The notes beneath the pieces are model-generated. The model made no database searches and had not been told where the DNA came from. It saw only the letters and a list, made by a program, of their open reading frames with translations. Positions 8,389 to 15,890 of a DNA stretch of 64,000 nucleotides are shown piece after piece (the stretch's first letter is position 1; every line of letters begins with the position of its first letter). The translations under genes were made by a program, and so were the position numbers. The DNA comes from Geodermatophilus aquaeductus (lineage in GTDB: Bacteria > Actinomycetota > Actinomycetes > Mycobacteriales > Geodermatophilaceae), in assembly GCF_900182545.1 (NCBI RefSeq), contig NZ_FXTJ01000001.1, forward strand, positions 868,001 to 932,000, read 5' to 3'.

Positions 8389-9891
8389 ATGACGAACCTC
8401 GCGAGTTCGCTGCTCGACTTCATCCTCGACCTGTTCCGCGACTCCGAGGCCGCCGAGGCGTACGCCGCCGACCCGGCCGGCGCGCTGGCCGCCGCGGGCG
8501 TGGACGCCACGCCGGCCGAGGTCGACGACCTCATGCCGATGGTGGCCGGGTACGCGCCGGTGAGCTGGGGCGGCGGGCACGGTGGCGGTCACGGCGGTGG
8601 CGGTCACGGCGGTGGCGGGCACGGCGGTGGCGGGCACAGCGATGGCGGGCACAGCGGTGGCGGGCACGGCGGTGGCGGGCACGGCGGCGGCCGTGACGAG
8701 GACGGCCACGGCGGCGGTCACGGCGGCGGTCACGGCGGGCGCGGCGACTGCGACGACGACGAGGCGCCCAGCCCCGCTCCCGCGCCCGCGCACTGCGACG
8801 ACGACGAGGCCCCCACCGCCCCGCCCGCCCACGACCACGCACCGGCCCACTGGGACGACGACGACCACGGCGGTCACGGCGGTGGTCACGGCGGCGGCCA
8901 CGGCGCCCCTGGTGGCGGCGGCGGCGGCCACGCGCCCGCCCCGGCCGGCGGCAGCGAGACGGTGGTCATCACCCACCTGCAGAACATCTCGGTGACCTAC
9001 ACCGACGTCGACGTGGAGATCGACGCGTCGCACAGCATCTGGGTCAGCGGCGACGCGCAGGCGATCTTCGGCGACGACAACGTCGTGTCCGACGACGGTG
9101 TGGCCGTGGGCGGCGACGTCGAGGGCGACGTCGACAACAGCGACGACGACGTCACCGTCACCGTCACCGACTCGGGCAACAGCTACGACGTCTCCGGCGA
9201 CGGCAACTCCGTCGGCCACGGCAACACGACCGACAACTCCGTGGACGACTCGGACAACTCGGTCGACAACTCGGTGGACGTCGACAACTCGGTGAACGGG
9301 TCCTTCAACGGCAACGACCTGTCCGACAACTCCGGCCAGGACAACTCCGACAACTCGGTCAACGGGTCCTTCAACGGCAACGACCTGTCCGACGACGACG
9401 GCAACGGGTCGTTCAACGGGTCGCTGAACAACTCGGGCAACGACAACTCGGACAACTCCGACGACGACGGCATCGACGACTCGTTCAACGGCAACGACCT
9501 GTCGCAGGACAACTCGACGACCGACAACTCCGTCGACAACACCGACAACTCGGTCGACAACTCCGTCAACGACTCCCTGAACGGCAACGACCTGTCCCAG
9601 GACAACGACGGGATCGACGACTCCCTCAACGGGAACGACCTGTCCCAGGACAACGACGGCAACGGGTCGTTCAACGGCAACGACCTGTCCGACGACGACG
9701 GGATCGACGACTCGCTCAACGGCAACGACCTGTCCGACGACGACCTGGTCGACGTGGACGACTCGGGCAACGGCAACGACCTGTCCGACGACGACGGGAT
9801 CGACGACTCGCTCAACGGCAACGACCTGTCCGACGACGACCTCGTCGACGACACGGCGGTCGTCGTCGTCGAGCCCGAGCCCGCCGTCTGA
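8389..9891 (+). CDS. IniB N-terminal-domain protein with His/Gly-rich and Asn/Asp/Ser repeat regions
   Basis: 500 aa from an ATG preceded by GGAGG at 7-nt spacing. Residues 1 to about 55 (NLASSLLDFILDLFRDSEAAEAY onward) form the IniB-N module. Next come 15-nt-encoded GGGGH/GGH repeats to about residue 105, then an Asp/His/Pro-rich stretch. A short ordered-looking segment, THLQNISVTYTDVDVEID, follows. The C-terminal half is almost entirely Asn, Asp, Ser, Gly and Val: TDNSVDN-type repeats and nine copies of NGNDLS spaced by acidic linkers. There is no signal peptide or membrane helix. Mycobacterial IniB is a Gly/Ala-rich cell-wall-stress protein; this one keeps the N-terminus but has a different tail. 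Histidine clusters and acidic repeats suggest metal or Ca2+ binding (inference). A strong hairpin follows at 9906-9940. Confidence 0.85.
   Translation: MTNLASSLLDFILDLFRDSEAAEAYAADPAGALAAAGVDATPAEVDDLMPMVAGYAPVSWGGGHGGGHGGGGHGGGGHGGGGHSDGGHSGGGHGGGGHGGGRDEDGHGGGHGGGHGGRGDCDDDEAPSPAPAPAHCDDDEAPTAPPAHDHAPAHWDDDDHGGHGGGHGGGHGAPGGGGGGHAPAPAGGSETVVITHLQNISVTYTDVDVEIDASHSIWVSGDAQAIFGDDNVVSDDGVAVGGDVEGDVDNSDDDVTVTVTDSGNSYDVSGDGNSVGHGNTTDNSVDDSDNSVDNSVDVDNSVNGSFNGNDLSDNSGQDNSDNSVNGSFNGNDLSDDDGNGSFNGSLNNSGNDNSDNSDDDGIDDSFNGNDLSQDNSTTDNSVDNTDNSVDNSVNDSLNGNDLSQDNDGIDDSLNGNDLSQDNDGNGSFNGNDLSDDDGIDDSLNGNDLSDDDLVDVDDSGNGNDLSDDDGIDDSLNGNDLSDDDLVDDTAVVVVEPEPAV
8576..8693 (+). repeat. 15-bp tandem repeats encoding Gly-Gly-Gly-Gly-His
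   Basis: Units of the type GGCGGTGGCGGGCAC recur about seven times in frame, with one diverged unit (AGCGATGGCGGGCAC). They encode the histidine/glycine-rich stretch of the IniB-like protein. The DNA repeat is good enough for slippage or recombination to change copy number without breaking the frame. Confidence 0.85.
9298..9850 (+). repeat. Degenerate coding repeats with core Asn-Gly-Asn-Asp-Leu-Ser (nine copies)
   Basis: The core AACGGCAACGACCTGTCC or close variants occurs nine times between these positions. Spacers are short and Asp-rich, such as GACGACGACGGGATCGACGA. The two 3'-terminal super-units, starting near 9686 and 9777, are nearly identical over roughly 60 bp, which shows recent duplication. 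All spacings keep the reading frame. Confidence 0.85.
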
Positions 9892-9905
9892 TCCTCCCCA
9901 CCCGC

Positions 9906-9940
9906 GCCCGGCCCCGGCGTCCAGCACGCCGGGGCCGGGC
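9906..9940. terminator. Perfect 15-bp-stem hairpin between IniB-like and dynamin genes
   Basis: Arms 9906-9920 (GCCCGGCCCCGGCGT) and 9926-9940 are exact reverse complements, with loop CCAGC. There is no T-tract; a direct repeat of GCTCCCTGTCC follows. It lies 15 bp after the IniB-like stop. It is probably a terminator or attenuator that makes the downstream GTPase genes less abundant than the repeat protein. Confidence 0.75.
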
Positions 9941-10010
9941 TGCTCCCTGTCCGCTCCCTGTCCGCAGCGGGCCCCCGGGTGGTATCACCGGGGCTCCGGA
10001 GGAGGTGGCC

Positions 10011-11828
10011 GTGGTCACACCAGAGCAGCTCGCCGACCGGGCGCTGGCACTCGCCGACGAGTGCGGGCGCCCGGACCTGCACCGCCGGCTCACCCAGGCC
10101 CGCGGCCGGCACGCGGCCCCCGGTGTGCGGGTGCTCGTCCTCGGCGAGCCCAAGCAGGGCAAGAGCTCCCTGGTCAACGCCCTGACCGGGGTGCCGGTCT
10201 GCCCGGTCGCCGACGACGTCGCCACGCTCGTGCCCACGGTCGTGCGCAACGGGGACGCCCCGCGGGCCACGCTCGTGCGGGCGGTCGGCCCGCCGTCCGG
10301 GGAGCCGGGGGCCGACGTCGCCACCGAGCGGGTGCCGGTGCCGGTCGAGACGGTCGCCGCCCGCGTCACCGGGCCCGGCGCCGAGCGGATCGTCCAGGCG
10401 GAGGTGGAGCTGCCGCGGCGGCTGCTCGCGGGCGGGCTGGAGCTGGTCGACACCGCCGGCGTCGGCGGCCTCGGCGTCGCGCACGCACTGACCACGCTCG
10501 ACCTGCTGCCCACCGCCGATGCGGTCGTGTTCGTCTCCGACGCCAGCCAGGAGTTCACCGCGCCGGAGATGACCCTCCTCGAGCAGGCCACCGCGCTGTG
10601 CCCGACGGTCGTCTGCGTCCTGACCAAGACCGACGCCTGCCCCGACTGGCGGCGCATCGCCGACCTCGACCGCGGCCACCTCGCCGCCCGCGGGCTGGAC
10701 GCGCCGCTGTTCGCCGTCTCCTCGACGCTGGCGCTGCTGGCCGTGCAGGCCCGCGACCGCGAGCTGCACGAGGAGTCCGGCCTCGCCCCGCTGGTCACCC
10801 ACCTGCAGGACGAGGTGGCCGGGCGGGCCGCGACGCTGGCCCGCCGCTCCCTCGTGCACGACCTCACCGCGGTGACCGGCCACCTGTCGCTGGCGCTGCG
10901 CTCGGAGCTGCGCAGCCTGGAGGACCCGGCCTCGCGCGAGGCGCTGCTGGCCGAGCTGGACGAGGCCCGCACCGCCGTCGACGAGCAGCGCCGCCGCTCC
11001 TCGCGCTGGCAGCAGGTCCTGGGCGACGGCGTCACCGACCTCATGGCCGACATCGACCACGACCTGCGGGACCGCTCGCGGGTCGTGGTCCGCGAGGCCG
11101 AGGAGGTCATCGCCGCCCGCGACCCGGGCCCGGCCTGGCCGGAGATCACCGCGTGGCTCGACCAGCGGATCGCCGCCGCGGTGGCCGACAGCTACGTCTG
11201 GGCCGAGCAGCGGTCCCGGTGGCTGGCCGAGCAGGTGGTCGAGCAGGTCACCCGCGACGGCGGCGGCTCGGTCCCCGCGCTGGAGGTCGGCGCCGCCGGG
11301 GACGCGCTCGACACCCTCGTCGACCTGCCCGGCATGGACGACGGCAGCCTGACGCTGCGCGAGCGGACGCTGATCGGCCTGCGCGGCTCCTACACCGGCG
11401 TGCTGATGACCGGCCTGGTCACGAGCCTGGCCGGGCTGGCGATCATCAACCCGTTCTCGCTGGCCGCCGGCGTCGTGCTGGGCCGCAAGGCCTACAACGA
11501 CGACGCCAAGCAGCGGCGGCAGCGGCGCGAGTCGGAGGCCCGCACGGCGGTGCGCCGGCACCTCGACGAGGTGGTGTTCCAGGTCGGCAAGCACCTCAAG
11601 GACCGGCTGCGCACGGTGCAGCGCACGCTGCGCGACCTGGTCACCGACACCACCGACGAGACCGCCCGCACCCTCGCCGACGCGGTCAAGGCGGCGCAGC
11701 GCGCGGCCAAGGAGGCCACCGCCGACCACGAGGCCCGCATCCGCGTGCTCCGGGCCCGCCTCGACCGCCTGGACCGGCTGGTCGCCGACGTCGCCCGCCT
11801 GGACCGCACCCCGGTGCCCACCCCGTGA
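10011..11828 (+). CDS. Dynamin-like GTPase, IniA-type
   Basis: 605 aa. G1/P-loop LGEPKQGKSSLVNALTG lies near residues 44-60, G3 LVDTAGVGGL near 145-154 and G4 LTKTD near 203-207. A hydrophobic paddle-like segment, LMTGLVTSLAGLAIINPFSLAAGVVLG (about 463-489), precedes a long charged helical C-terminus. This is the layout of bacterial dynamin-like proteins such as mycobacterial IniA, which bind and remodel membrane. GTG at 10011 is chosen over GTG at 10005 because GGAGGAGG ends just before it. It overlaps the next GTPase gene by 4 bp (GTGA), as expected for partners that may hetero-assemble. Confidence 0.88.
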   Translation: MVTPEQLADRALALADECGRPDLHRRLTQARGRHAAPGVRVLVLGEPKQGKSSLVNALTGVPVCPVADDVATLVPTVVRNGDAPRATLVRAVGPPSGEPGADVATERVPVPVETVAARVTGPGAERIVQAEVELPRRLLAGGLELVDTAGVGGLGVAHALTTLDLLPTADAVVFVSDASQEFTAPEMTLLEQATALCPTVVCVLTKTDACPDWRRIADLDRGHLAARGLDAPLFAVSSTLALLAVQARDRELHEESGLAPLVTHLQDEVAGRAATLARRSLVHDLTAVTGHLSLALRSELRSLEDPASREALLAELDEARTAVDEQRRRSSRWQQVLGDGVTDLMADIDHDLRDRSRVVVREAEEVIAARDPGPAWPEITAWLDQRIAAAVADSYVWAEQRSRWLAEQVVEQVTRDGGGSVPALEVGAAGDALDTLVDLPGMDDGSLTLRERTLIGLRGSYTGVLMTGLVTSLAGLAIINPFSLAAGVVLGRKAYNDDAKQRRQRRESEARTAVRRHLDEVVFQVGKHLKDRLRTVQRTLRDLVTDTTDETARTLADAVKAAQRAAKEATADHEARIRVLRARLDRLDRLVADVARLDRTPVPTP

Positions 11829-13450
11829 CCCGTCCCGTCCCCGACGACGTCCGGGCCCTCCTGGACGACGCCCTCCGCCGCTGGGCGGACGTGCCGGAGG
11901 CAGCCGCGCGGCTGGCCGCGGCCCGCCGGCGGCTGGACGAGCCGCTGCGCGTGGCGCTGGTCGGCCGGGTGAAGGCGGGCAAGTCCACGCTGCTCAACGC
12001 GCTCGTGGGCGCCCGCGTCGCGCCGACCGACGCCGGCGAGTGCACCCGGGTGGTGACCGAGTACCGGCACGGCGCGGTGCCCCGCGTCGTCCTGCGCGGC
12101 ACCGACGGCGCGGCCCGCGACCTGCCGGTGCGCCGGGCCGGCGGTGGCCTCCGGCTGGACCTGGCCGGCACGCCGCCGGAGGAGGTCGCCTCGATGGTCG
12201 TGGACTGGCCCTCGCCGGACCTGCTCGGCGCCACCCTCGTCGACACCCCGGGCACCGGGTCGCTGTCGGCGGGCACCAGTGACCGCACGCACGCCTTCCT
12301 CGGCACCGAGGCCGGGCTCGCCGGCGCCGACGCGGTCGTCCACCTCACCCGCCAGCCGCAGCCCGACGACCTCGCCGTCCTGCGCGACTTCCAGGCCGCC
12401 ACCGGCGCCACCGGGACCCTGACGACGACGATCACCGTGCTGTCGCGGGCCGACGAGGTCGGCGCCGGGCGGATCGACGCGCTGCAGGCCGCCGCGGCGG
12501 TGGCCCGCCGGATGTCGGCGGACCCGCAGCTGCGGGAGGTCAGCTCCGCCGTCGTGCCGGTGGCCGGTCAGCTGGCCCTGGCCGGCCGGACGCTGCGGCA
12601 CGGCGACCTGGTCGCCCTGCGCGCGCTCGCCGGTGCCGATCCCGCCGCGGTGACCGCGATGCTGCTCACCGCCGACCGCTTCGGCCGCCCCGAGACCGCC
12701 GTCCCGCTGTCGGCGGAGGTCCGGGCCGGCTTGCTCGAGCGGCTGGGGCTGTTCGGCATCCGGCTGTCGGTCGCGCTCGTGCGGGCCGGCATCGGCGACG
12801 CCGACGCGCTGGCCGGCGAGCTGCTGCGCCGCAGCGGCCTCACCGAGCTGCAGCGGCTGCTCGCCGTGCACTTCACCGCCCGCGGCGGGCCGGTGCGGGC
12901 CGCGGCGGCGCTGCGGCTGGTGGAAGAGCTGCTGGAGGAGCACCCGGTCGACGGCGTCGACGCCGTGCGGGCCGAGGTCGAGCGAATCCGGCTGGCCACC
13001 GACGACGTCGCCGAGCTGGCCCTGCTGGCCCGGACGCGCGCGCCCGGCGGCCCCCTGCCGGCGGCGCTGGTGACCGAGGCGGAGCGGCTGCTCGGCGCCT
13101 CGGGGACGACGCCGGCCGCGCGGCTGGGGCTGCCCGGGGGGACGCCGGCCGGGGCGTTGCGGACCGCGGCCCTGCAGGCGCTGCGGCGGTGGCGGGACGT
13201 GGGCGCCGACCCGCTCGCCGACCGCGCGGTGGCCGACGCCGCCGACGTCGTCGTCCGGTCCTGCGAGGGGGTGCTCGCCGCGCTGGAGGACCCGTCAGGC
13301 GCGGCGGAACCAGGCCCGCGCGGAGCGGCTGAACAGGGGGAGCGGGACGAGGACGAAGAGCGCGGCGGCGGCGACCAGCGCGATCCGGTCGAGGTCGGCG
13401 TCCCCGGCCGCGGTGCTCTGGGCCAGGTCCAGGACCAGCAGGGTCGGTAG
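11825..13450 (+). CDS. Second dynamin-like GTPase, IniC-type
   Basis: 541 aa, translationally coupled to the upstream GTPase. G1 LVGRVKAGKSTLLNALVG lies near residues 44-61 and G3 LVDTPGTGSL near 137-146. The G4 position reads LSRADEV rather than T/NKxD, so nucleotide specificity may be relaxed. It lacks the long hydrophobic paddle of its partner, like the shorter IniC relative to IniA. The last 50 or so residues (from about 13295) are charged and low-complexity, and lie antisense to the membrane-protein gene at 13295-13900. The in-frame stop is only at 13450, giving a 156-bp convergent overlap. The C-terminal tail is therefore likely to be poorly conserved. Confidence 0.85.
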   Translation: MTRPVPDDVRALLDDALRRWADVPEAAARLAAARRRLDEPLRVALVGRVKAGKSTLLNALVGARVAPTDAGECTRVVTEYRHGAVPRVVLRGTDGAARDLPVRRAGGGLRLDLAGTPPEEVASMVVDWPSPDLLGATLVDTPGTGSLSAGTSDRTHAFLGTEAGLAGADAVVHLTRQPQPDDLAVLRDFQAATGATGTLTTTITVLSRADEVGAGRIDALQAAAAVARRMSADPQLREVSSAVVPVAGQLALAGRTLRHGDLVALRALAGADPAAVTAMLLTADRFGRPETAVPLSAEVRAGLLERLGLFGIRLSVALVRAGIGDADALAGELLRRSGLTELQRLLAVHFTARGGPVRAAAALRLVEELLEEHPVDGVDAVRAEVERIRLATDDVAELALLARTRAPGGPLPAALVTEAERLLGASGTTPAARLGLPGGTPAGALRTAALQALRRWRDVGADPLADRAVADAADVVVRSCEGVLAALEDPSGAAEPGPRGAAEQGERDEDEERGGGDQRDPVEVGVPGRGALGQVQDQQGR

Positions 13451-13900
13451 CAGCAGCGCGAGGAGCACCCAGCGCGCCCACGCGCGGCGCCGCAGCGCGA
13501 GCGCGGTGCCGGCCGCCACGAGCGCGCTCACCAGGGCGACCGCGCCGACCAGCGTGGCGATCGTCGCGGCGACGGCGTCGGCGACCTCCGCCGCCGAGGC
13601 GGCCGGGTCCCCGGCGGTCGCGGTGGCCGTCAGCCGCGCGTCGAGGGCCGCGCGGTCCAGCAGCAGGGTGAGCAGGCCGGCGGTGGCGGCGAGGACCCCG
13701 GCCCAGCACAGCAGGCCGGAGGCGCGGACGGCGCGGGGCCGCGGCGGCACCGCGGGCGTGAGCGGGGGAGCGAGGGAGCTGGTGAGCGGGGGCCGCGCCG
13801 GGACCGGGCGGTCCGCCGCCTCCCCGGGCCGGACGGGCCTGCGCGGCAGCGGTCGTTCTCCCGCGGCCGTCCCCGTCGTCCCGGCCGTGCCTGCGTCCAC
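13295..13900 (-). CDS. Membrane protein of unknown function
   Basis: 201 aa from a GTG at 13900 with GGAGGGGG 4-5 nt upstream; a GTG at 13915 is possible but lacks such a site. A Pro/Arg-rich cytoplasmic N-terminus of about 55 residues precedes four hydrophobic helices: ASGLLCWAGVLAATAGLLTL, ATLVGAVALVSALVAAGTAL, WVLLALLLPTLLVLDLA and IALVAAAALFVLVPLPLF. No family is recognised. Its 3' end overlaps the second dynamin gene on the opposite strand by 156 bp, so transcripts from the two sides would collide. Neighbourhood suggests, but does not prove, a link to the dynamin cluster. Confidence 0.7.
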   Translation of the reverse strand: MDAGTAGTTGTAAGERPLPRRPVRPGEAADRPVPARPPLTSSLAPPLTPAVPPRPRAVRASGLLCWAGVLAATAGLLTLLLDRAALDARLTATATAGDPAASAAEVADAVAATIATLVGAVALVSALVAAGTALALRRRAWARWVLLALLLPTLLVLDLAQSTAAGDADLDRIALVAAAALFVLVPLPLFSRSARAWFRRA

Positions 13901-14016
13901 CGTGGCCCCCTCCACTCGCGTGGAGGGGAGGGTGTCACCGCCGGGCGACCACGCCGGGACGGCGCGACGACGACGGCCGGGGACCCACCGTGTCGGTACT
14001 GACCGTGACGGAGCGC

Positions 14017-14814
14017 TCAGCGACCGGTGAAGCGGGGCGGGCGCTTGGCGAGGAAGGCCTCGACCGCCTCGGCGTGGTCGGCGGTGCGGCCGAGCTCGGT
14101 CTGCAGCCGGGCCTCGAGCGCGAGCGTCGCCTCCAGCGAGTCGGTGGGCGCGGTGGCCAGCACGGTCTTCACCGCCCGGTAGGCCGCCGTCGGCCCGGCC
14201 GCGAGCCGCTCGGCGAGGGCCCGCGCCTCGCCGGCCACCTCGGCGGCGTCGACCACCCGGTGCACCAGGCCCCACTGCAGCGCGGTCTCGGCCGGGAAGG
14301 CGTCGGGGAGCAGCAGCAGCTCGGTGGCGCGGGCGACGCCGACGTTGTGCACCAGCCGGGCGGCGAGCGCGGAGTCGCTGGACAGGCCGATGCCGGTGAA
14401 CGCCGTCGTGAACTTGGCGCCGGCGGCGGCCACCCGGAGGTCACCGGCCATCGCCAGTCCCAGGCCCGCGCCCGCGCACGCCCCGTTGATCCCGACGACG
14501 ACCGGCACCCGCAGCGCCGACAGCGCCAGGACCAGCGGGTTGTACTCGTCCTCGACCACCGACAGAGACGTCGCGGCGTCCCCGCGCAGCGACTCCACGT
14601 GCTCGCCGAGGTCCTGGCCGACGCAGAACGCGCGGCCGGTGCCGGTCAGCAGCACCGCGCGCACCGACTCGTCGCCGGCGATCCCCTGGACCACCGCGAG
14701 CAGCTCGCGGCGCATCGCGCGGGAGATCCCCGGCCGCTGCAGCGTGACCGTCGCGACGCCGGCGGCGTCCTCGCGCGTGACCGTGGGCTCCGTCGCCGTC
14801 GTCGTGTCGGACAT
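14017..14814 (-). CDS. Enoyl-CoA hydratase/isomerase (crotonase) family
   Basis: 265 aa from the ATG at 14814, preceded by AGGGTGG; an upstream GTG at 14835 is less likely. The crotonase oxyanion-hole segments are visible: GTGRAFCVGQDLGE and GINGACAGAGLGLAMAGDLR. The signature FPAETALQWGLVHRVV follows, and the C-terminus ends ...EAFLAKRPPRFTGR. The GLSSDSALAARL stretch, with Asp at the second catalytic position, resembles PaaG-type isomerases more than classical hydratases. It acts on acyl-CoA thioesters; the pathway is not apparent because no beta-oxidation neighbour is present. Confidence 0.87.
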   Translation of the reverse strand: MSDTTTATEPTVTREDAAGVATVTLQRPGISRAMRRELLAVVQGIAGDESVRAVLLTGTGRAFCVGQDLGEHVESLRGDAATSLSVVEDEYNPLVLALSALRVPVVVGINGACAGAGLGLAMAGDLRVAAAGAKFTTAFTGIGLSSDSALAARLVHNVGVARATELLLLPDAFPAETALQWGLVHRVVDAAEVAGEARALAERLAAGPTAAYRAVKTVLATAPTDSLEATLALEARLQTELGRTADHAEAVEAFLAKRPPRFTGR

Positions 14815-14891
14815 GCCGGCCACCCTGCCACGCACCCGCCCGGCTGCCGAGGACCTCCTCGGCGGGGGCTGGCCGGATCGGCCGCGGCGAG

Positions 14892-14910
14892 TAAGGTGTG
14901 CCTGCCCTCA
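14892..14910. promoter_or_regulatory. DtxR/IdeR-like iron box upstream of efeUOB
   Basis: TAAGGTGTGCCTGCCCTCA matches the iron-box consensus TTAGGTTAGGCTAACCTAA at 12 of 19 positions, including most of both TAGG/CCTA half-sites. It lies about 45 bp before the efeU start. Iron repression of the operon follows from this and from what is known of actinobacterial iron uptake. Confidence 0.65.
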
Positions 14911-14954
14911 GTCCCGGAGGCGGGGGCTCCTCCGCTCCGAGAGACGGGTCAGCC

Positions 14955-15890
14955 ATGGGTCAGGCGTTCCTCGCCAGCTACCTCATCGGGCTCCGCGAGG
15001 GCCTGGAGGCCACCCTGGTGGTCAGCATCCTCGTCGCGTACCTGGTCAAGTCCGGCCGGCGCCGCCAGCTGCTGCCGCTGTGGGCCGGCGTGGCCGCCGC
15101 CGTCGCGATCTCGGTGCTCTTCGGCGCCCTGCTGACCTACACCGAGACCACGCTGCTGGCCGACTACCGCTCGCGCGAGCTGTTCGAGGCGATCACCTCC
15201 GTGCTCGCCGTCGGGCTGGTCACCTGGATGGTCTTCTGGATGCGGCGCACCGCGCGCCGGCTCAAGGGCGAGCTGACCGGGAAGCTGGAGGCCGCGATCG
15301 GCGTCGGCACGCTCGCCGTCGCCGGGATCGCCTTCCTCTCCGTGGTCCGCGAGGGCCTGGAGACGACGCTGCTCTTCTACGCCGCCGCCCAGGGCGCCAC
15401 CACGACGGCGACGCCGCTGGTCGCGATCTCGGCCGGCGTGCTCACCGCCGTCGTCATCGGCACCGGCCTGTACGCGGGCGCCATCCGGATCAACCTGTCG
15501 CGGTTCTTCACCGTCAGCGGCGTCCTGCTCGTCTTCGTGGCGGCCGGGATCCTCAAGTACGGAATCCACGACTTCCAGGAGGCCGGCGTCCTGCCCGGCC
15601 TCGACGTCCTGGCCTTCGATGTCTCCGGCGTCCTGGACCCCAACAGCTGGTACGGCGCGACGATCGCCGGGATCTTCAACATCACCGCGGCGCCCACGGT
15701 GCTCGAGATGGTCGCCTACGTCGCCTACCTGCTGCCCGTGCTCGTCGCCTTCCTCTGGCCGGCCCGGACGCCCGCGTCCGCCCCGGCCCCCGCGGCGAAC
15801 GTCGTCGCGGACGCCCCCCAGCCCTCCGGCGCCGCCCCGGCCCGGACCCCCTCCTCGCAGTCGGAGACCACCGAGCATGTCCGTGCGTGA
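14955..15890 (+). CDS. efeU: EfeU, FTR1-family ferrous iron permease
   Basis: 311 aa with about seven membrane helices. The two REGLE iron-binding motifs that define FTR1/EfeU are present: LREGLEATL near residue 14 and VREGLETTL near residue 134. The product imports iron across the membrane in partnership with EfeO and EfeB. The C-terminal 40 residues are Ala/Pro/Ser-rich and probably cytoplasmic. It is the first gene of the operon and overlaps efeO by 14 bp. Expression is probably repressed by iron through the box at 14892-14910. Confidence 0.93.
   Translation: MGQAFLASYLIGLREGLEATLVVSILVAYLVKSGRRRQLLPLWAGVAAAVAISVLFGALLTYTETTLLADYRSRELFEAITSVLAVGLVTWMVFWMRRTARRLKGELTGKLEAAIGVGTLAVAGIAFLSVVREGLETTLLFYAAAQGATTTATPLVAISAGVLTAVVIGTGLYAGAIRINLSRFFTVSGVLLVFVAAGILKYGIHDFQEAGVLPGLDVLAFDVSGVLDPNSWYGATIAGIFNITAAPTVLEMVAYVAYLLPVLVAFLWPARTPASAPAPAANVVADAPQPSGAAPARTPSSQSETTEHVRA

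Noticed and set aside
8576..9850. Repeat array considered as CRISPR or minisatellite
   Set aside because: Repeats are in-frame protein-coding units with variable, non-unique spacers and no cas genes. They belong to the IniB-like gene.
9183..11729. Long minus-strand frames opposite the IniB-like and dynamin genes
   Set aside because: Compositions are low-complexity mirror images of the coding repeats (for example SSSDRSLPL copies). No domains; genuine genes are on the plus strand.
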